From: Luteimonas galliterrae
Lineage (GTDB): Bacteria; Pseudomonadota; Gammaproteobacteria; Xanthomonadales; Xanthomonadaceae
DNA: 64,000 bases
Direction of reading: 5' to 3'
Assembly (NCBI RefSeq): GCF_023374055.1
Contig: NZ_JAMBEP010000001.1
Location: 2,232,001 to 2,296,000, forward strand
Both the position numbers and the translations under genes were made by a program. This document shows positions 51,664 through 60,102 of the stretch, in pieces (position 1 is the first letter of the stretch; each line of letters begins with the position of its first letter). The notes beneath the pieces are model-generated. The model was not told the DNA's origin. It searched no databases and saw only the letters and a list, made by a program, of their open reading frames with translations.

Positions 51664-52206
51664 TTACGCCCTGCGTTCTGCCAGGTACTGATCCTTCATG
51701 CGCACGTAGTGCTGCGAGCTGTAATACAGCGCCTCGATCTCGGCTTCGGTAAGCCGACGCGCGAAGCGACCCGGATTGCCCAGCCACATCTCGCCCTCGC
51801 CGACGACTTTGCCGGGCGCGATCAGCGCGCCGGCGCCGACGAAGCCGTGCTTCTTCACCACCGCGCCGTCGAGCACGATCGCGCCCATGCCGATCAAGGC
51901 CGCATCCTCGATCCTGCAGGCGTGGACGATGGCCTTGTGGCCGATGGTGACATCCTCGCCGATCACGGTGGCGAAGCCGCCGAGCTTGGCGTGCGGGCCG
52001 TCGTGGCTGACGTGCACCACCGTGCCGTCCTGGATATTGGTGCGGGCGCCGATGCGGATGAAATTGACGTCGCCGCGGATGACGGTACCGGGCCAGACCG
52101 AGACGTCGTCGCCGAGCACGGCGTCGCCGATCACGGTCGCGGCCGGATCGACATAAACGCGCTGGCCCAGTTCGGGCAGCTTGCCTAGATAGGAGCGCAG
52201 GTCCAT
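51664..52206 (-). CDS. Gamma-class carbonic anhydrase family protein (YrdA-like)
   Basis: The 180-residue left-handed beta-helix protein has hexapeptide repeats (PAATVIGDAVLGDDVSVWPG, then IGARTNIQDGTVVHV). Possible metal ligands are the His of VVHVSHDGPH and TIGHKAIVHAC. Members resemble gamma-carbonic anhydrase but often lack proven activity. A TACAAT hexamer ends 6 nt before the ATG, and it shares a 40-bp divergent promoter region with the aldehyde dehydrogenase gene. Confidence 0.9.
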   Translation of the reverse strand: MDLRSYLGKLPELGQRVYVDPAATVIGDAVLGDDVSVWPGTVIRGDVNFIRIGARTNIQDGTVVHVSHDGPHAKLGGFATVIGEDVTIGHKAIVHACRIEDAALIGMGAIVLDGAVVKKHGFVGAGALIAPGKVVGEGEMWLGNPGRFARRLTEAEIEALYYSSQHYVRMKDQYLAERRA

Positions 52207-52212
52207 TGCATG

Positions 52213-52240
52213 ATTGTAAGCCGCCGACTGGCCTTACACT
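52213..52240. promoter_or_regulatory. Overlapping divergent -10 elements
   Basis: On the minus strand TACAAT (52213-52218) ends 6 nt before the carbonic anhydrase ATG. On the plus strand TACACT (52235-52240) ends 6 nt before the dehydrogenase ATG. The two start codons are 40 bp apart, so each promoter's -35 region lies on the other's -10. This predicts two leaderless and mutually exclusive transcripts. Confidence 0.5.
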
Positions 52241-52246
52241 GCCCGC

Positions 52247-53650
52247 ATGGACCTCGCCGCCGATACGCCCGCCGCCGAACTGCGCCCGACGCTCACCCGC
52301 TTGCGCGCCGCCTGGCAGGCCGACAAGCCCGATTACGCCCAGCGCCGCGGCGATCTGGAGCGCCTGCGCCAGGCGGTGAAATCGCGCCTGGACGAGATGG
52401 CGCGCACGATTTCCGCCGATTTCGGCCACCGCTCCACGCACGAGACGCTGATCTCGGACGGCATGACCGTGCTCGGCGAGATCGACCATTTGCTCGGCCG
52501 CCTGCGTCGCTGGATGAAACCGCAGCGCGTCGGCGTGGGCTGGAAATTCTGGCCGGCGAGGGCCGAAGTGCGGCCCGAACCGCTGGGCGTGGTCGGCGTG
52601 ATCGCGCCCTGGAACTATCCGGTCAACCTGGCGCTGATCCCGCTGGCCACCGCGATCGCCGCCGGCAACCACGTCTACCTGAAACCATCGGAACACACGC
52701 CGCGCTCGGCGCGTTTCCTGCGCGATCTGCTGGCCGAAGTGTTTCCCGAAGACCGCGTCGCTGTCGCGTTCGGCGGCGCGGATATCGCCGCGGAATTCGC
52801 CGCGCTGCCGTTCGACCATCTGGTGTTCACCGGTTCCACCGCGGTCGGCCGCAAGGTGATGATGGCCGCCGCGCAGAACCTCACGCCGGTCACGCTCGAA
52901 CTGGGCGGCAAGTCGCCGGCGATCGTCTGCCCGGATTTCCCGATAGAACTCGCGGCGGCGCGGCTGGCCACCGGCAAATGGTTCAACGGCGGACAAACCT
53001 GCATCGCGCCCGATTACGTCTTCATCGACGCGCCGCGGCGCGACGCCTTCGTCGAAGCGCTGCGCGCCCAGGTGCGCGCCCGCTATGCCGGCGGCGATGC
53101 GGGCGATTACACGCGGATCATCAACGACGGCCAGTTCCGGCGCCTGGACGGCTATCTCGACGATGCCCGCGCCAAGGGCCTGCAGGTGATCGAACTGTCG
53201 CCCGCGAACGGCGGCGAGCGTTCGTTGCCGCCGACGCTGGTGATCGAGCCCGGCGACGACGCCGCCGTGATGCGGGACGAGATCTTCGGCCCGATCCTGC
53301 CGATCAAGACCTATCGCGCCTTGGACGAAGCCATCGCCTACGTCAATGCGCACGACCGGCCGCTGGCGTTGTACCCCTTCAGCAACGACCGCAACAGCGT
53401 CGAGCTGATCCTGCGCAATACGCTGGCCGGCGGCGTCACCGTCAACGACAGCCTGATCCATTTCGCGATCAACGCGCTGCCGTTCGGCGGCGTCGGCGCC
53501 AGCGGCATGGGCGCCTACCACGGCAAGGCCGGCTTCGACGCCTTCAGCAAGCTGCTGCCGATCGTGTGGCAATCGCGCTGGGCCGGCAGCGACCTGCTGA
53601 AACCGCCGTACGCCAAGGTCGAACGCTTCATCCGCCTGTTGGTCCGCTAA
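52247..53650 (+). CDS. Aldehyde dehydrogenase, coniferyl-aldehyde type
   Basis: The 467-residue NAD(P)-dependent enzyme has the nucleotide pocket VIAPWNYPVNLALIPLATAI and FTGSTAVGRKVM, the general base Glu218 in TLELGGKSPA and the nucleophile Cys252 in FNGGQTCIAPDYV. Overall it resembles coniferyl aldehyde dehydrogenases, which oxidise aromatic aldehydes to acids. Actual substrate is uncertain. xthA follows after 17 nt and may be cotranscribed. Confidence 0.9.
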   Translation: MDLAADTPAAELRPTLTRLRAAWQADKPDYAQRRGDLERLRQAVKSRLDEMARTISADFGHRSTHETLISDGMTVLGEIDHLLGRLRRWMKPQRVGVGWKFWPARAEVRPEPLGVVGVIAPWNYPVNLALIPLATAIAAGNHVYLKPSEHTPRSARFLRDLLAEVFPEDRVAVAFGGADIAAEFAALPFDHLVFTGSTAVGRKVMMAAAQNLTPVTLELGGKSPAIVCPDFPIELAAARLATGKWFNGGQTCIAPDYVFIDAPRRDAFVEALRAQVRARYAGGDAGDYTRIINDGQFRRLDGYLDDARAKGLQVIELSPANGGERSLPPTLVIEPGDDAAVMRDEIFGPILPIKTYRALDEAIAYVNAHDRPLALYPFSNDRNSVELILRNTLAGGVTVNDSLIHFAINALPFGGVGASGMGAYHGKAGFDAFSKLLPIVWQSRWAGSDLLKPPYAKVERFIRLLVR

Positions 53651-53667
53651 GCCCCTCCGAGGCCTGC

Positions 53668-54450
53668 ATGAAAATCGCCAGCTGGAACGTCAATTCGCTG
53701 AACGTGCGCCTGCCGCATCTCGAACAGTGGCTGCGCGACGCGGCGCCCGATGTGGTCGGCATCCAGGAAACCAAGCTCGAGGACAACAAGTTCCCCGACG
53801 CGGTGCTCGCGGGCCTTGGCTACCGCAGCGTGTTCGCCGGGCAGAAAACCTACAACGGCGTGGCCATTCTCGCGCGCGAGCACGCGATCGACGAGGTCTG
53901 CATCGGCATCCCCGGTTTCGACGACGCGCAGCGGCGCGTGATTGCCGCGACCGTCAACGGCATGCGCGTGGTCAACCTGTACGTGGTCAATGGCCAGGAC
54001 GTCGGCACCGAAAAATACGAATACAAGCTGCGCTGGCTCGACGCGGTGCACAGCTGGCTGTCGGAAGAGTTGCAGAAGCATCCGCGGATGGTGGTGCTGG
54101 GCGACTTCAACATCGCGCCCGACGACCGCGACGTGCACGATCCGGCGGTGTGGAACGACGGGCACATCCTCACCTCCGCCGCCGAGCGCCAGGCGCTGCA
54201 GCGGCTCGCGGGCCTGGGCCTGCACGACGCCTATCGCCTGCATCACGGGGACGCGGGCCAGTTCAGCTGGTGGGATTACCGCCAAGCGGCCTTCCGCCGC
54301 AATATGGGCCTGCGGATCGACCTGACCCTGGTGTCCGACGCGCTGCGCGGCACCGCTGCGGCGGCCGGCATCGACCGCGAACCGCGTACCTGGGAGCGGC
54401 CCAGCGACCATGCGCCGGTATGGGTGCGGCTGGCGGGTCAGGCCTTGTAG
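53668..54450 (+). CDS. xthA: Exodeoxyribonuclease III
   Basis: XthA is an AP endonuclease and 3' exonuclease in base-excision repair. The 260 residues carry the family motifs MKIASWNVNSLNVRLPHLEQ, IQETKLED (metal Glu), LGDFNIAPDDRDVHD, GLRIDLTLVS and the C-terminal RPSDHAPVWVRL with the catalytic Asp-His. Length is normal. Its TAG stop is the first TAG of the next palindromic element. Confidence 0.96.
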   Translation: MKIASWNVNSLNVRLPHLEQWLRDAAPDVVGIQETKLEDNKFPDAVLAGLGYRSVFAGQKTYNGVAILAREHAIDEVCIGIPGFDDAQRRVIAATVNGMRVVNLYVVNGQDVGTEKYEYKLRWLDAVHSWLSEELQKHPRMVVLGDFNIAPDDRDVHDPAVWNDGHILTSAAERQALQRLAGLGLHDAYRLHHGDAGQFSWWDYRQAAFRRNMGLRIDLTLVSDALRGTAAAAGIDREPRTWERPSDHAPVWVRLAGQAL

Positions 54451-54605
54451 AGCGGAGCTTGCTCCGCTGCTTTTCGTAGAGCCTGCCCCGGACTTGATCC
54501 GGGGGTGCGAATTTATTCGCACGCTTTTTATCGGAATAGATCAAGAGCGTGCGAATAAATTCGCACCTAAGAAAGGCAAGGGCAGCGGAGCTTGCTCCGC
54601 CCTAC
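54447..54605. repeat. Nested inverted repeats after xthA
   Basis: The outer arms GTAGAGCGGAGCTTGCTCCG (54449) and GCGGAGCTTGCTCCGCCCTA enclose an inner copy of the GGTGCGAATTTATTCGCACG inverted repeat (54504-54567). The outer arm supplies the xthA stop codon. The arrangement parallels the nested element at 5663-5824. Confidence 0.85.
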
Positions 54606-54622
54606 AGAACGAGGCACAAAGC

Positions 54623-54643
54623 AAAAGCCCGGCGATGCCGGGC
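54623..54643 (-). terminator. Intrinsic terminator of the GlsB-type gene
   Basis: On the minus strand GCCCGGC, an ATC loop and GCCGGGC form a 7-bp stem followed by TTTT. It lies 29 bp after the gene's stop codon. Confidence 0.75.
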
Positions 54644-54671
54644 CTTCGCTATCTCGATGGGCGATGGCGAC

Positions 54672-54938
54672 TCAGCGCACGCGCCCGCGGCGGAACAGGT
54701 TGACGATCGCCAGCAGGATGACGGCGCCGATTAGCGACACCACGAAGCTCATGATCGAGAACCCGTCGTTGATCGAACCGGCACCGACCAAGGGGCCGAT
54801 CAGCCAACCGCCGATGAAGGCGCCGACGATGCCGACCACGACGTTGAGCAGGATGCCCTGCTGCGCGTCTGTCTTCATGATCATGCTGGCGAGCCAGCCG
54901 ACGACACCGCCCACGATCAACCAGATGATGATGCCCAT
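54672..54938 (-). CDS. GlsB/YeaQ/YmgE-family membrane protein
   Basis: The 88-residue protein has three glycine-rich hydrophobic helices: MGIIIWLIVGGVVGWLASMI, LLNVVVGIVGAFIGGWLIGP and IMSFVVSLIGAVILLAIVNL, ending with RRGRVR, the pattern of the transglycosylase-associated stress-response family. The ATG at 54938 is preferred over an upstream ORF start because it begins the first helix. Function is unclear. Confidence 0.9.
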   Translation of the reverse strand: MGIIIWLIVGGVVGWLASMIMKTDAQQGILLNVVVGIVGAFIGGWLIGPLVGAGSINDGFSIMSFVVSLIGAVILLAIVNLFRRGRVR

Positions 54939-55090
54939 GCTCCAGACTCCTTGACAGGTGAAGGGTGGTAGCGCTCCCCTGCGTGGGGGCGAACGCCAGT
55001 CTGGCGAGCCGTATGTGATGGGGGCGTCAGCACTGGCACCGGGTCTGGCCGGCACGTCCCGGCCGCTGTTTTTTTAGCCGAAACAAACGC

Positions 55091-56452
55091 TTATCGCATG
55101 CGGCTACGCAGCAATGCCAGCAAGACATCGCGCGGCAACTTGCCGGTCTCGTTGCGCGGCAGAGCGGCCACGCGCAGCAACGGACGCGGCAGGAAGACGG
55201 CATCCACGCCGCGCTGCAAATGGCCCAGGATGTCGGTTTCGCGCAGCGTCGGCGCCACCGCCAGCGCGGCGATGCGGCGCACGCCGGCGGCATCGGTTTC
55301 GTCGAGCTGGAACACCACGCCGTCCTCCACGCCGGGAATCGACAGCAGCTTGCGATTCAGGTCGCCGAGCGAAGCGCGCTTGCCGGCGATTTCCAGCAGG
55401 TCGGCGTTGCGGCCGCGCAGATGGAATGCGTGTTCGCCTTCCAATTCGACCAGGTCGGCCAACACCACCGGCGCATCCAGATGCGCGGCGTGGACCAGCG
55501 TGCCGTCGGGTTGCGGCGCCAGGCGCACGCCGGGCAGCAGCTGCCAAGCGTCTTCGCGCGCGGTGCGGCGGCGCGCGATCACGCAGGTTTCGGTGGAACC
55601 GAACACCTCGCGCACTTCGCAATCGAAGCGCCGTTCGGCCTCTGCCGCCAAGGCTTGCGGCAGAGGCGCGGTGGCCGACACGATGCCCGTCAGCGGCGAC
55701 AGCTCCACGCCGGATTCGACCAACGCGCGCAAATGCACCGGCGTGGTCACCAGCACGCGCGGCGCGGCGGCCTGCTGCAGCGCGCGGGCGACATCGCCGG
55801 GGAAGAAGGGACGCTCCGCATGCACCGCCGCCCCGCCCAGCAGCGGCATCAGCACCGACATTTCCATGCCGTACATGTGCTGCGGCGGCACGGTGGCGAC
55901 GAAATTGGGCACCGCGCCGGCCGGCCACAGGTCGCGCAGCGCGGCCAAATTCTGCGCGGTGCTGGTATGGAAGCTGCCCCAGGTCTTGGGGTTGGGCTTG
56001 GGCGAACCGGTGCTGCCGGAGGTGAATCCGATCGCGATCAGCGCATCGCTGTCGATCATCGGCGGCGCGCCGTCCTGCCGCGGCATGCGCTCGGGCAGGC
56101 GCCAGTAATGCGGCGGCGTGTCGGGGAACGATTGTTCGCCCAGGCAGTAGCTGTCCGGATAGCGTGCTCGCACTTCGTCGATCACCGCGGGCGCGCGCGA
56201 CGACGGCAGCAGCGTCACCTGGCCGCGCAGCGCAGCGGCACCGAACGCGACCAGGAATTTGTAGCGGTCCTCGCACAGGTTGATGACGTGGCCGGCCGCC
56301 GGCAGCATCGCCGCCAGCCCTCGCACCTGCGCGAAATAATCGGCCAATGTGATCGCACCGTTGCCGTCGAACAGCAACGCGCGCATGCCGTCGCCGCTGG
56401 CGAGGACTCGTTGCGTCGCGCCGGAATCCCGGTGCTCGATGACTGCGGACAT
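55091..56452 (-). CDS. AMP-binding ligase, likely hydroxybenzoate:ACP ligase of the pigment pathway
   Basis: The 453-residue ANL-superfamily enzyme has the P-loop-like motif IAIGFTSGSTGSPKPNPKTW, EVFGSTETCVIARR, a LVHAAHLDAPVVLADLVELE region and the C-terminal Lys in RNETGKLPRDVLLAL. It is shorter than most ligases, as are the ligases of aryl polyene clusters. In Xanthomonas, XanA2 activates 3-hydroxybenzoate and loads it on the carrier; this gene is the only candidate here. AAGGAG precedes the ATG. It is divergent from the PPTase gene and 10.5 kb from xanB2. Confidence 0.85.
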   Translation of the reverse strand: MSAVIEHRDSGATQRVLASGDGMRALLFDGNGAITLADYFAQVRGLAAMLPAAGHVINLCEDRYKFLVAFGAAALRGQVTLLPSSRAPAVIDEVRARYPDSYCLGEQSFPDTPPHYWRLPERMPRQDGAPPMIDSDALIAIGFTSGSTGSPKPNPKTWGSFHTSTAQNLAALRDLWPAGAVPNFVATVPPQHMYGMEMSVLMPLLGGAAVHAERPFFPGDVARALQQAAAPRVLVTTPVHLRALVESGVELSPLTGIVSATAPLPQALAAEAERRFDCEVREVFGSTETCVIARRRTAREDAWQLLPGVRLAPQPDGTLVHAAHLDAPVVLADLVELEGEHAFHLRGRNADLLEIAGKRASLGDLNRKLLSIPGVEDGVVFQLDETDAAGVRRIAALAVAPTLRETDILGHLQRGVDAVFLPRPLLRVAALPRNETGKLPRDVLLALLRSRMR

Positions 56453-56539
56453 GCCTGGCTCCTTGCGCGGCCTGAGCCGCCCCCTGGCATTTAGCTTACG
56501 CTGACGGCCCGCATCCACACCAAACCGCCGTTCATCAAC

Positions 56540-57145
56540 ATGTCCGCGACCGACGCCGGCCATGCCATCGGCCCGATCCGCTGGGCCTGGCACCCCCATC
56601 CGCGCACGCAGCCGGCCGAAATCGCGGCGCTGCATTGGCTGGAACGGCGCCTGGGCCTGGCCCGGGACACGCTGCCGCTGGTGCGCGAGGCGCGCGGCCG
56701 GCCGCGGATCCAGCCGCCCGCGGGGGGCTACGACGCCAGTTGGAGCCACAGCGGCGAGGGCCTGCTGGTCGCGCTCGGCGAAGGCGTCGAGGTGGGCGTG
56801 GACATGGAATGGCGGCGCGCGCGGCCGCGCGCGCTGGAGCTGGCGCAGCGCTATTTCGCGGCCTCGGAAACGCAATGGTTGGCGTCCCTGCCGCAGGCCG
56901 CATGCGAAGACGTCTTCCTGCGATTGTGGTGCGCCAAAGAAGCCGTGCTGAAGGCCGACGGATATGGCCTGGCGTTCGGTCTGCATCGGCTTGCTTTCGT
57001 TGAATCCGACCACGGTTTGACGCTCGGCGTTTGCGATCCAGCGCTGGGTCAACCGCAGGATTGGCATCTGCATGAATTCGTGCCCTCGCTCGGTTACGTC
57101 GCCGCGATCGCGTGGCGTTCGCCGCCGCTGAACCGCTCTTCGTAG
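56540..57145 (+). CDS. 4'-phosphopantetheinyl transferase
   Basis: The 201-residue Sfp-type enzyme has the magnesium motif VEVGVDMEWRR and the signature LWCAKEAVLKADGYGL (W-x-x-KEA). It would convert apo-ACP to its holo form, most likely the pigment carrier at 41821. Its location beside the ligase gene supports this. The TAG stop is the first TAG of the palindromic element at 57142, and the preceding residues PPLNRSS are unusual for the family and may be due to that insertion. Confidence 0.9.
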   Translation: MSATDAGHAIGPIRWAWHPHPRTQPAEIAALHWLERRLGLARDTLPLVREARGRPRIQPPAGGYDASWSHSGEGLLVALGEGVEVGVDMEWRRARPRALELAQRYFAASETQWLASLPQAACEDVFLRLWCAKEAVLKADGYGLAFGLHRLAFVESDHGLTLGVCDPALGQPQDWHLHEFVPSLGYVAAIAWRSPPLNRSS

Positions 57146-57224
57146 GAGCGGCTTTAGCCGCGAGCTCTTTCCCGCACGTTAGCGCGGGCGTATCGAAAAA
57201 GCTCGCGGCTAAAGCCGCTCCTAC
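57142..57224. repeat. GTAGGAGCGG..CGCTCCTAC inverted repeat
   Basis: The arms GTAGGAGCGGCTTTAGCCGC and GCGGCTAAAGCCGCTCCTAC are exact reverse complements. The first TAG terminates the PPTase gene; the other end lies just before the rsmG promoter region. Confidence 0.9.
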
Positions 57225-57244
57225 AAGGTCTGCTGCTCGTCGGC

Positions 57245-57250
57245 GATACT
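57245..57250 (+). promoter_or_regulatory. -10 element for rsmG, predicted leaderless
   Basis: GATACT ends 7 nt before the rsmG ATG. A ribosome binding site is not visible. Confidence 0.42.
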
Positions 57251-57257
57251 GTCGCCC

Positions 57258-57899
57258 ATGAATAAAGACGTTCCCGCGCTGCGCGCCGAACTCGACGCGG
57301 GCCTGTCCGCACTGTCCTTGGACACCGCGCTGGCCGAACCGCTGCTGGCCTATCTCACCCTGCTCGACCGCTGGAACCGCACCTACAACCTCACCGCGAT
57401 CCGCGATCCTCGCGACATGGTCGCCAAGCACCTGCTCGATTCGCTGGCGATGCAGCCTTACGTCCGCAACACCGCCACGCTCGCCGACCTGGGCACCGGC
57501 CCGGGATTGCCGGGCATACCGCTGGCCATCGCCCTGCCCTCGCTGCAGGTGACGCTGGTCGAATCCAACGGCAAGAAGGCCCGCTTCCTGCGCGAAGCCG
57601 TACGCGCGCTGCGCCTGGGCAATGCGCGCGTGGCCGAATCGCGGGCCGAGGCGCTGGACGAACCCGGCGCGTACGAGGCGATCACCGCGCGCGCCCTGGC
57701 CACGCTGCCGGAGATCCTCGCCGTCGGCGGCCACCTGCTGGCTCCCGCCGGCCGGCTGCTGGCGATGAAGGGCGCGCGTCCCGACGACGAAATCGCCGCT
57801 GTGCCGGCGGGATGGCGGCTGGAGGCCATCCATGCCCTCGCGGTGCCCGGATTGGCGGCGGAGCGGCATCTGGTGGTCGTGGCTCGCGATACGGCGTAG
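57258..57899 (+). CDS. rsmG: 16S rRNA m7G527 methyltransferase
   Basis: RsmG (GidB) methylates G527 of 16S rRNA using S-adenosylmethionine. The 213-residue protein has [17 protein letters not shown], then HLLDSLA, the SAM motif [17 protein letters not shown] and [15 protein letters not shown], all characteristic. It precedes parA-parB as in many bacteria near oriC; here an 86-bp tandem repeat lies in between. Confidence 0.96.
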   Translation: MNKDVPALRAELDAGLSALSLDTALAEPLLAYLTLLDRWNRTYNLTAIRDPRDMVAKHLLDSLAMQPYVRNTATLADLGTGPGLPGIPLAIALPSLQVTLVESNGKKARFLREAVRALRLGNARVAESRAEALDEPGAYEAITARALATLPEILAVGGHLLAPAGRLLAMKGARPDDEIAAVPAGWRLEAIHALAVPGLAAERHLVVVARDTA

Positions 57900-57908
57900 G
57901 GTCATAAA

Positions 57909-58126
57909 AGCCGTCGCAGCCGGCTTTCTGCAGCGCGCGGCGGCGCGTTGGGGCCGCCGGCGGACGGATCTTGCGCTGGGCGGCGGAAACTAGAAGCCGT
58001 CGCGGCCGGCTTTCTGCAGCGCGCGGCGGCGCGTTGGGGCCGCCGGCGGACGGATCTTGCGCTGGGCGGCGGAAACTAGAAGCCGTCGCGGCCGGCTTTC
58101 TGCAGCGCGCGGCGGCGCGTTGGGGC
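57909..58126. repeat. Tandem repeat of an 86-bp unit (2.5 copies) between rsmG and parA
   Basis: Units start at 57909, 57995 and 58081 (AGCCGTCGCRGCCGGCTTTC), with a period of exactly 86 bp. Copies one and two differ by a single base in the stretch compared, and the third stops after about 46 bp. The period is not a multiple of three, so it is not coding in repeat form. The unit contains the inverted segments GCCGCCGGCGG and GCGCGGCGGCGCG. It occupies most of the 321-bp gap. Confidence 0.93.
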
Positions 58127-58220
58127 ATCGACGCAAGCCAATAGGCACCTGGCGCGGCATAATCCCCAGTCCGGCCGCGCTCGCCCGGCTCCCGCAACGC
58201 ATCGAGGCATCACGGACCCC

Positions 58221-59015
58221 ATGGCCCGCATCATCGCCATCGCCAACCAGAAAGGCGGGGTCGGCAAGACCACCACCGCCGTCAACCTGGCCGCTGCGCT
58301 GGCGCGCACGCCCAAGCGCGTGCTGCTGGTCGACCTGGACGCGCAAGGCAACGCCACCATGGGCAGCGGCATCGACAAGCGCGAGCTGTCCGCGTCCAGC
58401 TGCGATGTGCTGCTGGAAGAAATGCACGCCAGCGACGCGATCGTGCGCACGCCCGAGGATTTCGACCTGCTGCCCGGCAATACCGACCTGACCGCGGCCG
58501 AAATCGAACTGATGGACGAGGAAGGCCGCGAGCAACGCCTGAAGCGCGCGCTCGATCCGCTGCGCGACAAATACGATTTCATCATCGTCGACTGCCCGCC
58601 GGCGCTGTCGCTGCTGACCTTGAACGCGCTGACCGCGGCCGATTCGGTGCTGGTGCCGATGCAGTGCGAGTACTACGCGCTGGAAGGGCTGACCGCGCTG
58701 CTGCAGACCATCGACGCGCTCAAGGCCAAGCTCAACCCCGGTCTTGAGATCGAAGGCGTGTTGCGCACCATGTTCGACGTGCGCAACAACCTGGCCAATG
58801 CGGTCTCGGCCGAACTCACCAATCATTTCGGCGACAAGGTGTTCCGCACCATCGTGCCGCGCAACGTGCGCCTGGCCGAGGCGCCCAGCCACGGCCAGAG
58901 CATCGTCGGCTACGACAAGGCCTCGCGCGGTTCGATCGCCTATCTGGGCCTGGCAGGAGAAGTGCTGCGTCGCCAGCACGAGCGCAACAAGAACGCTACG
59001 GAGAAGGCGGCATGA
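58221..59015 (+). CDS. parA: Chromosome partitioning ATPase ParA
   Basis: The 264-residue deviant-Walker ATPase has IIAIANQKGGVGKTTTAVNL (KGGVGKTT), VLLVDLDAQGNATMGSG and FIIVDCPPALSLLTLNA. With ParB it segregates the replicated origin region. Its end overlaps parB by ATGA. No promoter with a clear -35 is seen; CATAAT at 58158 is a possible -10 box. Confidence 0.97.
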   Translation: MARIIAIANQKGGVGKTTTAVNLAAALARTPKRVLLVDLDAQGNATMGSGIDKRELSASSCDVLLEEMHASDAIVRTPEDFDLLPGNTDLTAAEIELMDEEGREQRLKRALDPLRDKYDFIIVDCPPALSLLTLNALTAADSVLVPMQCEYYALEGLTALLQTIDALKAKLNPGLEIEGVLRTMFDVRNNLANAVSAELTNHFGDKVFRTIVPRNVRLAEAPSHGQSIVGYDKASRGSIAYLGLAGEVLRRQHERNKNATEKAA

Positions 59016-59929
59016 CCGCGACAAAACCCAATCCCGGCAAGAAGCGCGGCCTGGGCCGCGGCCTGGAAGCCCTGCTCGGCCCGAAAGCCGCCGCCGAAGC
59101 GCCGGTGCTGGAAGCCACGCCCACCGACAAGCTGCATTCGCTGCCGGTCGATGCGCTGTCGCCTGGCAAGTACCAGCCGCGCCGCAACATGGATCCGGAC
59201 AAGCTGACCGAGCTGGCCGAATCGATCCGCGCGCAAGGCGTGATCCAGCCGATCGTGGTGCGCGACCTGGGCGGCAAACGTTACGAAATCATCGCCGGCG
59301 AACGCCGCTGGCGCGCCTCGCAGCAGGCCGGGCTGTCGGAAATCCCGGTGGTGGTGCGCGAAGTCGACGATCGCACCGTGGTGGCGATGGCGCTGATCGA
59401 AAACATCCAGCGCGAAGACCTCAATCCGCTTGAAGAAGCGCAGGCGCTGCATCGGCTGATCGAGGAATTCGCACTGACCCACGCGCAGGCCGCCGAAGCG
59501 GTCGGCCGTTCGCGCGCGGCGGTTTCCAATCTGCTGCGCCTGCTGGAACTGCCGCCGGCGATCCGCGCGCTGCTGGAATCGCGACGCCTGGAAATGGGCC
59601 ATGCGCGCGCATTGCTGACGCTGTCGCCGGAACTCGCAAGCAGGCTCGCTTCGGACGCCGCCGAGCACGGCTGGTCGGTACGCGAGGTGGAGCATCGCGC
59701 GCAGCAGTTCGCGCACGGCGCGGTGCCCAGCGTGGGCAAGAAGAAGACCGCCGGCAAATCGCGGCCCAGCGCCGACATCGCCTCGCTCGAGAACGAATTG
59801 TCGGAAAGCCTGGGCACCAAGGTCAGCATCGCGCACGGCCGCGCGGGCAAAGGCCGGCTGGTGATCCACTACACGGACCTGGATACGCTGGACGGCGTGC
59901 TGGAACGCCTGCGCGGCAAGTCCGCCTGA
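59012..59929 (+). CDS. parB: Chromosome partitioning protein ParB
   Basis: The 305-residue CTP-dependent clamp has the ParB N domain (PVDALSPGKYQPRRNMDPDK, IQPIVVRDLGGKRYEIIAGE, RRWRAS), the catalytic-like IENIQREDLNPLEEA, and the HTH LTHAQAAEAVGRSRAAVSNL. The C-terminal dimerisation region ends GRLVIHYTDLDTLDGVLERL. It starts within parA (ATGA). The N-terminal GKKRGLGRGLEALLG is the usual ParA-stimulating segment. Confidence 0.97.
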   Translation: MTATKPNPGKKRGLGRGLEALLGPKAAAEAPVLEATPTDKLHSLPVDALSPGKYQPRRNMDPDKLTELAESIRAQGVIQPIVVRDLGGKRYEIIAGERRWRASQQAGLSEIPVVVREVDDRTVVAMALIENIQREDLNPLEEAQALHRLIEEFALTHAQAAEAVGRSRAAVSNLLRLLELPPAIRALLESRRLEMGHARALLTLSPELASRLASDAAEHGWSVREVEHRAQQFAHGAVPSVGKKKTAGKSRPSADIASLENELSESLGTKVSIAHGRAGKGRLVIHYTDLDTLDGVLERLRGKSA

Positions 59930-59939
59930 CCCGCTTTTT

Positions 59940-60093
59940 GTGGAGCGGGGCTTGCCCCGCTGCTCTTGGCCCGAGCGGACCGAAAGGCAGCGGAGCAAGC
60001 CCCGCTCTACAAAGCAGGGGATTGAACGATTCGCTCAGGTTCGGGCTGGCAAAATCTCAAGTCACTGGATTTCCGCCTCCGCGGGAACGACGG
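59940..60093. repeat. Palindromic repeats between parB and the epimerase gene
   Basis: A GTGGAGCGGGGCTTGCCCCG / GCAAGCCCCGCTCTAC pair occupies 59940-60010. A single diverged arm of the GTCACTGGATTCCCGCC family is at 60061-60093, directly before the epimerase start. Confidence 0.8.
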
Positions 60094-60102
60094 CTGAAGA
60101 GC

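Noticed and set aside
57909-58126. Possible CRISPR array
   Set aside because: The units are contiguous with no unique spacers and the period is 86 bp, so it is a plain tandem repeat.
57990-59024. 344-residue minus-strand frame across the tandem repeat and parA
   Set aside because: It is antisense to parA and its repetitive end is an effect of the 86-bp repeat read in shifting frames.
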